From Micromonospora radicis (GTDB lineage: Bacteria; Actinomycetota; Actinomycetes; Mycobacteriales; Micromonosporaceae): a stretch of 64,000 nucleotides of DNA. The DNA lies in the NCBI RefSeq assembly GCF_003583405.1, contig NZ_QXEC01000015.1:62001-126000 (forward strand), read 5' to 3'. The notes beneath the pieces were generated by a model. It made no database searches, was not told the DNA's origin, and saw only the letters and a program-made list of their open reading frames with translations. Positions 1 through 7,574 of this stretch are shown one piece after another. Made by a program: the position numbers and the translations under genes. How positions within the stretch are numbered: position 1 is the first letter of the stretch; every line of letters begins with the position of its first letter.

Positions 1-479
1 ACCAGCACCGCCAGGGCCACCAGGCGGACCGAGTCGACGACGCTGCGGCGTAGCGAGGGCCAGAACGGCACCTCGACCGCGTCGGGCGCGCCGCCGTACC
101 GCTGCTCCACCCGCTCGGAGATCTTCTCGTAGAAGGGGTCGCCGACGACCAGGGTGACGGCCGTGAAGGTGAGCACGGTGAGCAGGCCGCCGAGGCCGAG
201 GAAGGCCAGCGCGGCGATCACCCGGACCGCGCCGCGGGTGGTCGCCGGCCAGTCGTCGGCGAAGGGTGTCACCGCGGCGGCCAGGTCACCGACGAAGAAG
301 ACCAGGGTGGCGTACGCGGCGAGAAAGATCCCGCCGGAGATCAGCGCCGGCACCACGCCGAGCAGCATCAGGCCGGGATTGCGTACGTACAGACCGATGC
401 CGCGCAGCAGCAACGCGGCACCACCGGCGAACCGCCGTGCGGCACTCGTGGCGGTGCCGGGGATCCCGGAAACGTTCAC
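1..479 (-). CDS. EI24 domain membrane protein (partial)
   Basis: The first 159 codons of a minus-strand gene whose 3' end lies beyond the window edge. It starts at a GTG (NVSGIPGTATSAARRFAGG). The visible part has two long hydrophobic stretches (around residues 30-65 and 85-115) and then a polar loop containing VGDPFYEKISERVE. That motif, with the length and layout, is typical of EI24/CysZ-like membrane proteins of actinobacteria, whose role is not well defined. The gene is divergent from the ABC operon. Only the family is recognised, not a substrate. Confidence 0.75.
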   Translation of the reverse strand, partial: MNVSGIPGTATSAARRFAGGAALLLRGIGLYVRNPGLMLLGVVPALISGGIFLAAYATLVFFVGDLAAAVTPFADDWPATTRGAVRVIAALAFLGLGGLLTVLTFTAVTLVVGDPFYEKISERVEQRYGGAPDAVEVPFWPSLRRSVVDSVRLVALAVL

Positions 480-525
480 ACCGCCGAGCCTAGTGCGGCG
501 CCCGCGACCGTCGGCGACCGTGGCG

Positions 526-550
526 CGGTGCGGTGCGGTGCGGTGCGGTG
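526..550. repeat. CGGTG pentanucleotide repeat, 5 copies
   Basis: Five exact tandem copies of CGGTG lie between the divergent EI24 and ABC genes. Two degenerate copies of CCGGTGCGGCCGGAACC follow just downstream. The unit is a simple repeat of the kind prone to slippage. No gene covers it. Confidence 0.85.
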
Positions 551-609
551 TCCCGATACGGCCGGAACCCGGTGCGGCCGGAACCGGTGCGGCCCGGGCC
601 GGATCAACC

Positions 610-634
610 GGTTGACGGATCCCTGGGGTCAACC
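610..634. promoter_or_regulatory. inverted repeat upstream of the ABC/two-component operon
   Basis: GGTTGAC and GTCAACC form perfect 7-base arms around an 11-base spacer, 100 bases before the ABC ATPase start. The symmetry and position fit an operator, possibly for the operon's own LuxR-type response regulator. The left arm contains TTGACG, but I see no good -10 at the right distance. Confidence 0.45.
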
Positions 635-733
635 GCAGCCGATGAAGATCACCAACAGCCGGTCGATTCGCCGTCGGCCCGGCGCCGCGACGCTGGCGGG
701 GTACCCGAGAACGCGACGGCGAAAGGCGACGGC

Positions 734-1642
734 ATGCCGGTCATCGAGGTGACCAACCTGCACAAGCGGTACGGCCGGACGGTGGCGGTGGACGACGTGT
801 CGTTCGACGTCGCGGCCGGCGAGATCTTCGGGGTGCTCGGCCCGAACGGCGCCGGCAAGACCACCACGGTGGAGATCGTCGCCGGGCTGCGCGTCCCCGA
901 CGGGGGCGAGGTGTCGGTCCTCGGGCTGGACCCTCGCCGGGACGCCGCCCGCCTCCGCCAGTCGGTCGGGGTGCAACTTCAGGAGAGCCAGTTGCCGGAC
1001 CGGCTCCGGGTCGCCGAGGCGCTGGAGTTGTACGCGTCGTTCTACCGCGATCCGGCCGACCCGGCCCAGCTGATCGAGGAGCTGGGGCTCGGCGAGAAGC
1101 GGAAGACCCCGTACGACAAGCTCTCCGGCGGCCAGAAGCAGCGGCTCTCCATCGCGCTGGCGCTGGTCGGCAATCCGAGGATCGCCATCCTGGACGAGTT
1201 GACCACCGGGCTGGACCCGCAGGCCCGCCGGGACACCTGGGGGTTGGTCGAGCGGGTCCGGGAGCGCGGGGTGACCATCCTGCTGGTCACCCACTTCATG
1301 GAGGAGGCCGAGCGGCTCTGCGACCGGCTCGCCGTGATCGACAGGGGGCGGGTGGTGGCCCTGGACAGTCCGGCCGGGCTGGTCGCGGCCGTGGCGCCGG
1401 AGCAGCGGATCCGGTTCCGGCCGTCGGCACCGTTGGACGATCGGCTGCTCGGCGACCTGCCGCAGGTGACCGGGGTGAGTCGCAGCGGCACCCAGGTCGT
1501 GGTGACCGGCACCGGGGACGTGCTGCACGCGGTCACCTCGGTCCTCGCCCGCAACCAGATCATCGCCGCCGACCTACGACTGGAGCAGGGCACGCTCGAC
1601 GACGCGTTCGTCGAGCTGACCGGGCACCGGCTGGCCGACTGA
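734..1642 (+). CDS. ABC transporter ATP-binding protein
   Basis: A 302-residue cytoplasmic ATPase that would power the ABC-2 exporter encoded next. Walker A is GPNGAGKTT (near residue 38), the signature is LSGGQKQR, Walker B is IAILDE, and the H-loop is LLVTHFMEEAE. The C-terminal ~90 residues resemble the accessory domain of DrrA/CcmA-type exporters. The ATG at 734 follows GAAAGG and starts directly on the conserved beta strand (PVIEVTNLHKRYG); the open frame extends further upstream but that part looks non-coding. It is first of four or five co-directional genes. The substrate (drug, lipid or peptide) cannot be read from sequence. Confidence 0.93.
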   Translation: MPVIEVTNLHKRYGRTVAVDDVSFDVAAGEIFGVLGPNGAGKTTTVEIVAGLRVPDGGEVSVLGLDPRRDAARLRQSVGVQLQESQLPDRLRVAEALELYASFYRDPADPAQLIEELGLGEKRKTPYDKLSGGQKQRLSIALALVGNPRIAILDELTTGLDPQARRDTWGLVERVRERGVTILLVTHFMEEAERLCDRLAVIDRGRVVALDSPAGLVAAVAPEQRIRFRPSAPLDDRLLGDLPQVTGVSRSGTQVVVTGTGDVLHAVTSVLARNQIIAADLRLEQGTLDDAFVELTGHRLAD

Positions 1643-1653
1643 GGAGAACCACC

Positions 1654-2388
1654 ATGTACGCCTTCGGCCAGATCCTCAAGACTGAGGCGAAGCTCTACCT
1701 GCGCGACCGCTCGACACTGGTGCTCACCGTGGCCCTGCCCACCCTGATCCTGGTGGTGCTCGGGTCGATCCCGGCACTGCGCGAACCGAGCCCGGACTTC
1801 GGCGGCCGGTCCTTCGTCGCCTACTTCACCCCGTCCCTGTTGGTCGTCACGCTGGCGATGATCGGCGTGAACGCGCTACCCACCGTGCTGGCCACCTACC
1901 GGGAACGCGGCATCCTGCGCCGGCTGGCCACCACCCCGGCCAGCCCGCTGGCCCTGCTGGTCGCGCAACTTGTCCTGGCCCTGGCCGGCATCCTGGCCAG
2001 CGCGGTGCTGCTCGCCGTGGTGGCTCGGGTGGCGTTCGGCGTACCGCTGCCGCAACACCCGCTCGGGTTCGGCGCGGCCCTGCTCCTCGGCACGGTGGCG
2101 CTGCTCGCGGTGGGACTGCTGGTGGCGGCGGTCGCCCCGACGGCCAAGGCCGCCCAGTCGCTGGCCATCCCGGTGTTCATGGTGGTCATGTTCTTCGGTG
2201 GGGCGTACCTGCCGAGGTTCCTGCTGCCCGACTTCCTGGCCACCGTCGGCGGGTACACGCCGCCGGGGGTGCAGGCCCTGCTGGACGCCTGGACCGGCAC
2301 CGCACCGCAGCCGCTACACCTGGGGATAATGGCGGTGGTCGCGGTGACCGCCGGGGCCGGTGCGGCGAAACTGTTCCGCTGGGAGTAG
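1654..2388 (+). CDS. ABC-2 type transporter permease
   Basis: A 244-residue polytopic membrane protein with about six hydrophobic segments, for example around residues 23-43, 55-75 and 100-130, then a run near 170-190 (VFMVVMFFGGAYLPRF). It matches the ABC-2 permease family that pairs with DrrA-like ATPases. AGGAGAA precedes the ATG, and only 11 bases separate it from the ATPase stop, so the two are surely co-transcribed and form one exporter. A two-component system follows 11 bases later, which suggests export is induced by an envelope or drug signal (inference). Confidence 0.92.
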   Translation: MYAFGQILKTEAKLYLRDRSTLVLTVALPTLILVVLGSIPALREPSPDFGGRSFVAYFTPSLLVVTLAMIGVNALPTVLATYRERGILRRLATTPASPLALLVAQLVLALAGILASAVLLAVVARVAFGVPLPQHPLGFGAALLLGTVALLAVGLLVAAVAPTAKAAQSLAIPVFMVVMFFGGAYLPRFLLPDFLATVGGYTPPGVQALLDAWTGTAPQPLHLGIMAVVAVTAGAGAAKLFRWE

Positions 2389-2399
2389 GCGGGGATCCG

Positions 2400-3671
2400 A
2401 TGAGCTGCGACCGCGAGGGCGAAGATCCACTGTCCACCTGGAAGGCCCGGGAGGCGGCGCTCTACCGGGTACTGCCGTACGGCGGGCTGGCCGTGGGCAC
2501 CCTGCTGACCCTCGTCACACCGGCGCCCCGTGGCCTTCCGCTGCCGGTCACCCTGCTCCTCGTCGCGGCGGCCGGCGGCTGGGTCGCCTGGTTCATCACC
2601 CTGCATCCCGGCTGGCAGAGCCGTCGTCCCCGGATGGCGGTCTACTACGCCGGACTGCTCGCGTTCGGCGCGGTGCTGGTGGTCGCCAGCCCGTGGTACG
2701 GCTACTTCGCCTGGATCGGCTACCTGCACGCCTTCCCGGTGCTGTCCTGGCGGTGGCGGATCGCCGGGGTGGCCGTCACCGCCGTGCTGGTCGCCACCGC
2801 GCAGGGCGGGGGCACCTCCGCCGCCAGGTCCGACTGGCAGCTCTGGCTGGTGCTGGTGCTGTTCAACATGATCGTCGCCGGTGCGGTGGTCTGGTTCAGC
2901 ATCGTCGCCGAGCGGGAGGACACGAAGCGCAAGCGGTTGGTGGCAGAACTCGCCGCCGCCAACCACCGGCTCACCGAGGCCGCCCGGGAGAACGAGGGGC
3001 TGCACGCGCAACTCGTCACCCAGGCCCGGGAGGCGGGCGTGCTGGACGAGCGGCAGCGGATGGCCCGGGAGATCCACGACACCCTGGCCCAGGGGCTGAC
3101 CGGCATCATCACCCAACTGGAGGCGGCCGAGCAGGCCCGGGACCGGTCCGCCGACTGGCACCGGCACGTGGACAACGCGCTGGCCCTGGCCCGGGAGAGC
3201 CTCACCGAGGCCCGCCGCTCGGTGCGCGCCGTCCGCCCGGAACCGTTGGAGACCGCCCGGCTGCCCGACGCGCTCGCCGAGCTGGGCGGTCGCTGGTCGG
3301 CCGTGCACGGGGTACGGGCCGAGGTCAGCACCACCGGTACGCCCCGCCCGCTGCATCCGGAGATCGAGGTGACCCTGCTCCGGGCCGCCCAGGAGGCGCT
3401 GGCCAACGTGGCCCGACACGCGGCGGCGACCCGGGTCGGGCTTACCCTGTCGTACATGTCGGACGAGGTCACCCTCGACGTCCGCGACGACGGTACGGGC
3501 TTCGACGCGGTCAACGGGCCACCGTCGCGGGAACCCGACGGCGGCTACGGGCTGACCGCCATGCGGCAGCGGGTCGACCGGGTCGGCGGTCGCCTGGACG
3601 TGGAGTCCGAACCGGGCGCCGGCACCGCGATCTCGGCCTCGGTGCCGGCGCTGCCCGGAGGTGCCGGTTGA
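2400..3671 (+). CDS. sensor histidine kinase (HisKA_3, DesK/LiaS-like)
   Basis: A 423-residue membrane sensor kinase. Residues ~25-170 hold five or six hydrophobic helices with almost no extracellular domain, so it probably senses a signal within the membrane. A coiled-coil linker follows (~175-215), then the HisKA_3 motif MAREIHDTLAQGLTGI with the phospho-acceptor His near residue 227, and an HATPase domain with ALANVARHA (N box) and DDGTGF (G box). It overlaps the response regulator by 4 bases, indicating translational coupling. With the preceding exporter it forms the common actinobacterial ABC-2/two-component arrangement. Confidence 0.94.
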   Translation: MSCDREGEDPLSTWKAREAALYRVLPYGGLAVGTLLTLVTPAPRGLPLPVTLLLVAAAGGWVAWFITLHPGWQSRRPRMAVYYAGLLAFGAVLVVASPWYGYFAWIGYLHAFPVLSWRWRIAGVAVTAVLVATAQGGGTSAARSDWQLWLVLVLFNMIVAGAVVWFSIVAEREDTKRKRLVAELAAANHRLTEAARENEGLHAQLVTQAREAGVLDERQRMAREIHDTLAQGLTGIITQLEAAEQARDRSADWHRHVDNALALARESLTEARRSVRAVRPEPLETARLPDALAELGGRWSAVHGVRAEVSTTGTPRPLHPEIEVTLLRAAQEALANVARHAAATRVGLTLSYMSDEVTLDVRDDGTGFDAVNGPPSREPDGGYGLTAMRQRVDRVGGRLDVESEPGAGTAISASVPALPGGAG

Positions 3672-4318
3672 CCCCGCCGGTGCGCCTGCTGATCGTCGAC
3701 GACCATCCGGTGGTCCGGGACGGGCTGCGCGGCATGTTCACCGGCGACCCCGGGTTCGAGGTGGTCGGCGCGGCGGCGGACGGCGCCGAGGCGCTGGTGC
3801 TGGTCGCCAACACCAGCCCCGACGTGGTGCTGATGGACCTGCGGATGCCGGGGATGGACGGGGTCACCGCGATCGGCCGGCTGGTCGGCTCGGGCAGCCC
3901 GGCGAAGGTGCTGGTGCTGACCACGTACGACACCGATGCGGACGTGCTGCCGGCGATCGAGGCCGGCGCCACCGGCTACCTGCTCAAGGACGCGCCCCGC
4001 GAGGAACTGGTCCGGGCGGTACGCGCCGCCGCCCGGGGCGAGTCGGTACTCTCCCCCGCCGTGGCCGGCCGGCTGATGGGTCGGCTGCGGGCACCACACC
4101 AGCCGGCCGAGGAACCGCTCAGCCAGCGTGAACTGGAGGTGCTCACCCTGGTGGCCCGCGGTTCGTCGAACCGGGAGGCGGCCGCCCGGCTCTTCATCAG
4201 CGAGGCCACGGTCAAGACCCACCTGCTGCACGTGTACGCCAAGCTCGGCGTCAACGACCGGGCCGCGGCCGTGGCCGCCGCGTACGACCGGGGCCTGCTC
4301 ACCCCCGGCGGGCGGTGA
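3668..4318 (+). CDS. NarL/LuxR-family response regulator
   Basis: A 216-residue partner of the preceding kinase. The receiver domain carries the acidic pair DDHP near the N-terminus, phospho-acceptor Asp in VVLMDLRMPG, the Thr in VLTTYD and the Lys in YLLKDAP. The C-terminal LuxR helix-turn-helix (LSQRELEVLTLVARG ... EATVKTHLLHVYAKLG) binds DNA. The start is TTG at 3668 overlapping the kinase stop, or GTG at 3680; both keep the receiver intact. A likely target is the operon itself through the inverted repeat at 610-634 (inference). Confidence 0.94.
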   Translation: MTPPVRLLIVDDHPVVRDGLRGMFTGDPGFEVVGAAADGAEALVLVANTSPDVVLMDLRMPGMDGVTAIGRLVGSGSPAKVLVLTTYDTDADVLPAIEAGATGYLLKDAPREELVRAVRAAARGESVLSPAVAGRLMGRLRAPHQPAEEPLSQRELEVLTLVARGSSNREAAARLFISEATVKTHLLHVYAKLGVNDRAAAVAAAYDRGLLTPGGR

Positions 4319-4319
4319 G

Positions 4320-5351
4320 GTGCGGGCGTCCCGGTTGATCTCGATGCTGCTGTTGTTGCAGGCGCGGGAGGTGATGACCGCGGCGGAGCTGGCCCGGGAA
4401 CTGGAGGTCTCCGAGCGGACCGTCTACCGGGACGTCGTGGCGCTCTCCGCCGCCGGGGTGCCGGTCTACGCCGACCGGGGCCGGGCCGGCGGCTACCGGC
4501 TGCTCGGCGGCTACCGGACCCGGCTGACCGGGATGACCCGGGACGATGCGGAGGCGCTCTTCCTCGCCGGGCTGCCCGGCCCGGCCGGGGACATGGGACT
4601 CGCCGACGCGGTGGCGGCGGCGGAACTCAAGCTGCTCGCGGCGTTGCCGCCGGGCCTGCGCGACGCGCCCACCCGCACCGGACAGCGGTTCCACCTGGAC
4701 GTGCCGGGCTGGTACGCGCAGCGCAGGCCACCGCCGTGGCTGGCCGAGCTGGCCGGGGCGGTCTGGCGGGACCGGGTGGTGACGCTGCGGTACCGCCGCC
4801 GCGACGACGAGGTCAGCCGCCGGGTCAGCCCGTACGGCCTGGTGTTGAAGAGCGGGATCTGGTACCTCGTCGGCCGGGTCGACGACGAGCTGCGCACCTA
4901 CCGGGTGGACCGGGTCGTCGGGGTCGAGCCGCACGACGAGAGCTTCGACCGGGAGCCCGACTTCGACCTCGCCGCGTACTGGCAGGCGCAGGCCGAGTCG
5001 TTCCTGCGCGGCATGCTGCGGGCCGAGGTGCGGCTCCGGCTGAGCCCCGTCGGCCTGCGTCGGCTGCGACACCACGCCGACATCCCGTTCGGGTACGCCG
5101 AGGCGGTCGCCGCGGCCGGCGAACCCGACGGGCAGGGCTGGGTGACGACCCGGCTGCCCGTCGAGTCCGTCGACGTGGCGTACAGCCAGCTACTCGGGCT
5201 GGGCCCGGAGGTGGAGGTGCTCGACCCGCCCGACCTGCGGGTCCGGCTGGCCGACGCCGCGTCCCGCACCGCCGCGCTCTACCGCGGGCGCCCGGCGGGT
5301 GCCGTCCCGGCCGGAGTGGACGGCCCACCCGACCGGGAGGGTCAGCGGTAG
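4320..5351 (+). CDS. WYL-domain transcriptional regulator (HTH_11 family)
   Basis: A 343-residue regulator starting at a GTG one base after the response-regulator stop. The N-terminal winged helix (LARELEVSERTVYRDVVALS) is the DeoR-like HTH_11 type. The WYL domain in the middle (VSPYGLVLKSGIWYLVGRVD) is a ligand- or nucleic-acid-sensing module, followed by a WCX-like C-terminus. It sits at the end of the ABC/two-component operon, perhaps with independent targets. Its last 10 bases overlap the end of the convergent SDR gene. Confidence 0.9.
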   Translation: MRASRLISMLLLLQAREVMTAAELARELEVSERTVYRDVVALSAAGVPVYADRGRAGGYRLLGGYRTRLTGMTRDDAEALFLAGLPGPAGDMGLADAVAAAELKLLAALPPGLRDAPTRTGQRFHLDVPGWYAQRRPPPWLAELAGAVWRDRVVTLRYRRRDDEVSRRVSPYGLVLKSGIWYLVGRVDDELRTYRVDRVVGVEPHDESFDREPDFDLAAYWQAQAESFLRGMLRAEVRLRLSPVGLRRLRHHADIPFGYAEAVAAAGEPDGQGWVTTRLPVESVDVAYSQLLGLGPEVEVLDPPDLRVRLADAASRTAALYRGRPAGAVPAGVDGPPDREGQR

Positions 5352-6256
5352 CCGGTGACGTCGGCGGGCCGGCCGGCGTCGACCACCTCCGCGAGGTACC
5401 GGAAGGCGTCCGGCCGGCTGCCGTCGAGGTCGGTGAAGCCGTACACCTTCGCCAACTCACCGGCGGAGACCGAGCGACCACTCCAGCGGGACCGGTCGGG
5501 GTCGGCGGCGAGCGCGGCGACCGCCCGGCCGACGAACGCCGGGGTCTCCGAGATGAGGAAGTGCGGATCCTTGGCGGCCCCGTCGCGCCAGTTGGCCTCG
5601 GTGACCCCGAAGTGCTCCAGCATCGCCTCCGAACGCAGCCAGCCGGGGGTGAGCGCGACGGCGGTGCCGGCGTACGGCTTCAGCTCGTGTGCCCAGCTGA
5701 AGGCGAGCCGGTTGACCGACGTCTTGGCCAGGTCGTAGAAGACCGACAGCCGGTAGTTGTCCTCGTTGTACACCTTCGTGCCGTCACCGATCTCGACCAC
5801 CAGGCCGCCCGGCCGACGGATCAGCAGCGGCAACGCGAAGTGACTGGTGATCACATGGGTGTCGACCGCCAGCCGCAACGTCCGGAAGCCGGCGTCCAGC
5901 GGCTGTTCCCAGACCGGCTTCTCCCAGGTGATCAACGGATCGGCGCCCCACACGTCGTTGACCAACACGTCGAGTTGCCCCTGTTCGGCGTCGATCCGGG
6001 CGACCAGCGCACGCACCTCGTCGGGGACCAGGTGGTCGACCCGGACCGCGATGCCGGTACCACCGGCGGCGGTGACCAGCTCGGCGGTCTCCTCGATGGT
6101 CTCCGGCCGGTCCAGCTCGGAGCGACTGGCTCGGCTGCTGCGGCCGGTCGCGTACACGGTGGCGCCCGCGGCGCCGAGTTGCACGGCGATCTGCCGGCCG
6201 GCGCCCCGGGTGGCCCCGGCGACCAGCGCCACCTTCCCTGTCAGCGGTTTCGTCAT
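5342..6256 (-). CDS. SDR-family oxidoreductase
   Basis: A 304-residue short-chain dehydrogenase/reductase. The N-terminal Rossmann motif is VAGATRGAGRQIA (TGxxxGxG type), and LDVLVNDVWG stands in for the usual NNAG. The catalytic Tyr-Lys spacing is unclear: the expected YxxxK region reads VFYDLAKTSVNRL, which supplies Tyr and Lys. I place the start at the internal ATG (MTKPLTGK) because it abuts the Rossmann strand. A 7-base inverted repeat lies 22-42 bases upstream. The substrate is unknown. Confidence 0.88.
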   Translation of the reverse strand: MTKPLTGKVALVAGATRGAGRQIAVQLGAAGATVYATGRSSRASRSELDRPETIEETAELVTAAGGTGIAVRVDHLVPDEVRALVARIDAEQGQLDVLVNDVWGADPLITWEKPVWEQPLDAGFRTLRLAVDTHVITSHFALPLLIRRPGGLVVEIGDGTKVYNEDNYRLSVFYDLAKTSVNRLAFSWAHELKPYAGTAVALTPGWLRSEAMLEHFGVTEANWRDGAAKDPHFLISETPAFVGRAVAALAADPDRSRWSGRSVSAGELAKVYGFTDLDGSRPDAFRYLAEVVDAGRPADVTGYR

Positions 6257-6277
6257 GGCAGCCACGCTGCCAGCAAT

Positions 6278-6298
6278 ACCTGACAACCGAGGTCAGGT
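6278..6298. promoter_or_regulatory. candidate operator, SDR promoter
   Basis: ACCTGAC and GTCAGGT form perfect 7-base arms with a 7-base spacer, 22 bases before the SDR start codon. The 21-bp span suits a dimeric TetR- or MerR-like repressor. No regulator gene of that kind is adjacent; the nearest candidate is the WYL regulator. Confidence 0.45.
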
Positions 6299-6306
6299 TT
6301 CGGCGG

Positions 6307-7197
6307 TCAGCCGTTGAGGAACTCGGAGATCCGTCCGCGCAGGTCGGCGCGTTCCGTCCAGAGCACACCGGGGCGGGCGTACCGGTGCAGGGTCGCCCCG
6401 GGCAACGCGGCGGCGAGCTGCTCGGCGACCGACACCGGATGCAGGTCGTCGCCCTCACAGGCGATCACCAGGGCCGGCGCGGTCACCGCCGCGAGCCGAC
6501 CGGCGTCCGGCACCGGCGCCTGTCCGGGCAGGTCGGCCAGCCCGGCGGCGAGGCCGTCGCGCAGCAGGTGGTCGAGGCGCTGGCGCAGGTACGCCCAGCC
6601 GGCCGGGGTGTTGCGTACGGCCGGCGGCAGCTCGACCGAGACCACCTCGGCCACCGCCGCCGCGTCCCCGCTCTCCACCGCCGTCAGCAGCTCGGTCAGC
6701 CGAGCCTGGGCGACCGGCCCCCGGGGCTGGTCGAGGGCGGCGGGCAGGAAGAAGACGAGCCGTTCGAACCGCTCCGGGCTCTCGACGAGCAGCCGGCACA
6801 GCGCACCGGCGCCGAGGCTGGCGCCGAAGGCCCGGGTCGCACCGCTGAGGTCGGCCACCGCCCGCAGGTCCCGGGCCAGGTCCAGATAGCTCCACCGGCC
6901 GTCGGGCGCCGCCGATCGGCCGTGGCCGCGGAACTGGAAGAAGACCTTCCGCCCGTCGACGCCGCTGCCGAAGGGGCGGGTGGTGGCGATGCCGTTGCCC
7001 AGCCCGTGCGCGAACACGGTGACCGGGTCACCGGTGCCGGTGACCAGCCGCTCCAGCCGTACCCCGTGCGGGGTGGCGACGAGTTCGGTCTCCGGTTCGG
7101 GCAGCGGGGGTCGGCCGCTGCGCGGACCGCCCGGGCCGGGGCCCCAGGTCCGGGGTCCGCCGTCCGGTGGTGGTGGCCAGCGGAAGGCCCTCACCAC
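6307..7197 (-). CDS. alpha/beta hydrolase
   Basis: A 296-residue alpha/beta-hydrolase-fold protein. The oxyanion-region motif is VFAHGLGNG and the nucleophile elbow FGASLGAGAL supplies Ser in a GxSxG-like context. The C-terminal part has a conserved-looking ALVIACEGDDLHPVS acid-loop. The N-terminal ~40 residues are Pro/Gly rich and probably disordered. Translation starts at GTG 7197, overlapping the end of the DUF2516 gene by 7 bases, so the two are coupled. The substrate cannot be inferred. Confidence 0.83.
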   Translation of the reverse strand: MVRAFRWPPPPDGGPRTWGPGPGGPRSGRPPLPEPETELVATPHGVRLERLVTGTGDPVTVFAHGLGNGIATTRPFGSGVDGRKVFFQFRGHGRSAAPDGRWSYLDLARDLRAVADLSGATRAFGASLGAGALCRLLVESPERFERLVFFLPAALDQPRGPVAQARLTELLTAVESGDAAAVAEVVSVELPPAVRNTPAGWAYLRQRLDHLLRDGLAAGLADLPGQAPVPDAGRLAAVTAPALVIACEGDDLHPVSVAEQLAAALPGATLHRYARPGVLWTERADLRGRISEFLNG

Positions 7198-7505
7198 GAT
7201 CCTCTGCTGTCGCCCAGGTCGCGTAGGCCGACCCGGACGTCGAGCAGATAGATCAGCGCCGCCGCGATACCGATCAGTCCGAAGATGCTGAGCGTGCTCT
7301 GGGTGAGCAGGGTCAACAGCAGGGTGACCCCGAGGATGGCGATCCAGCCACCCTTCGGCAGCGTGCCGATGGCGGGGAAGGCGTCGGAGCGCTGCGTGAT
7401 GGCGTGCACGAGGGCGACCCCCTGCACGATCAGGGCGAAGACGAACAGGATCAGGTCGATCACGAAGCGGACATCGAAGACGAAGATCGGCGCGGCGTTT
7501 GCCAT
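7191..7505 (-). CDS. DUF2516 small membrane protein (Rv0476-like)
   Basis: A 104-residue protein with three hydrophobic segments (about 10-35, 52-70 and 72-90). Sequence and neighbours match DUF2516, which in mycobacteria (Rv0476) lies directly after the HBHA gene and its XRE regulator; the same order is present here. Function is unknown; it may help place or secrete the HBHA-like protein (inference). It overlaps the following hydrolase by 7 bases, and a strong hairpin (7522-7566) separates it from the upstream gene. Confidence 0.85.
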   Translation of the reverse strand: MANAAPIFVFDVRFVIDLILFVFALIVQGVALVHAITQRSDAFPAIGTLPKGGWIAILGVTLLLTLLTQSTLSIFGLIGIAAALIYLLDVRVGLRDLGDSRGSW

Positions 7506-7521
7506 GACGGCAAGCTTATGT

Positions 7522-7566
7522 CGGCAACCCCGGTTCCGTCCGACAGGACGGTGACCGGGGTCGCCG
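7522..7566 (-). terminator. 20-bp imperfect hairpin between the HBHA-like and DUF2516 genes
   Basis: The arms CGGCAACCCCGGTTCCGTCC and its near-complement enclose a GACA loop, with only three mismatches in 20-21 pairs. It lies in the gap between two co-directional genes, so it may cut down read-through from the highly expressed HBHA-like gene into DUF2516. No U-tract is present, as is usual in these GC-rich genomes. Confidence 0.6.
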
Positions 7567-7574
7567 ACGGTGGG

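Noticed and set aside
533..733. Upstream in-frame extension of the ABC ATPase
   Set aside because: It would translate the CGGTG repeat and a region without conserved residues, while the ATG at 734 has a good ribosome-binding site and gives the standard N-terminus.
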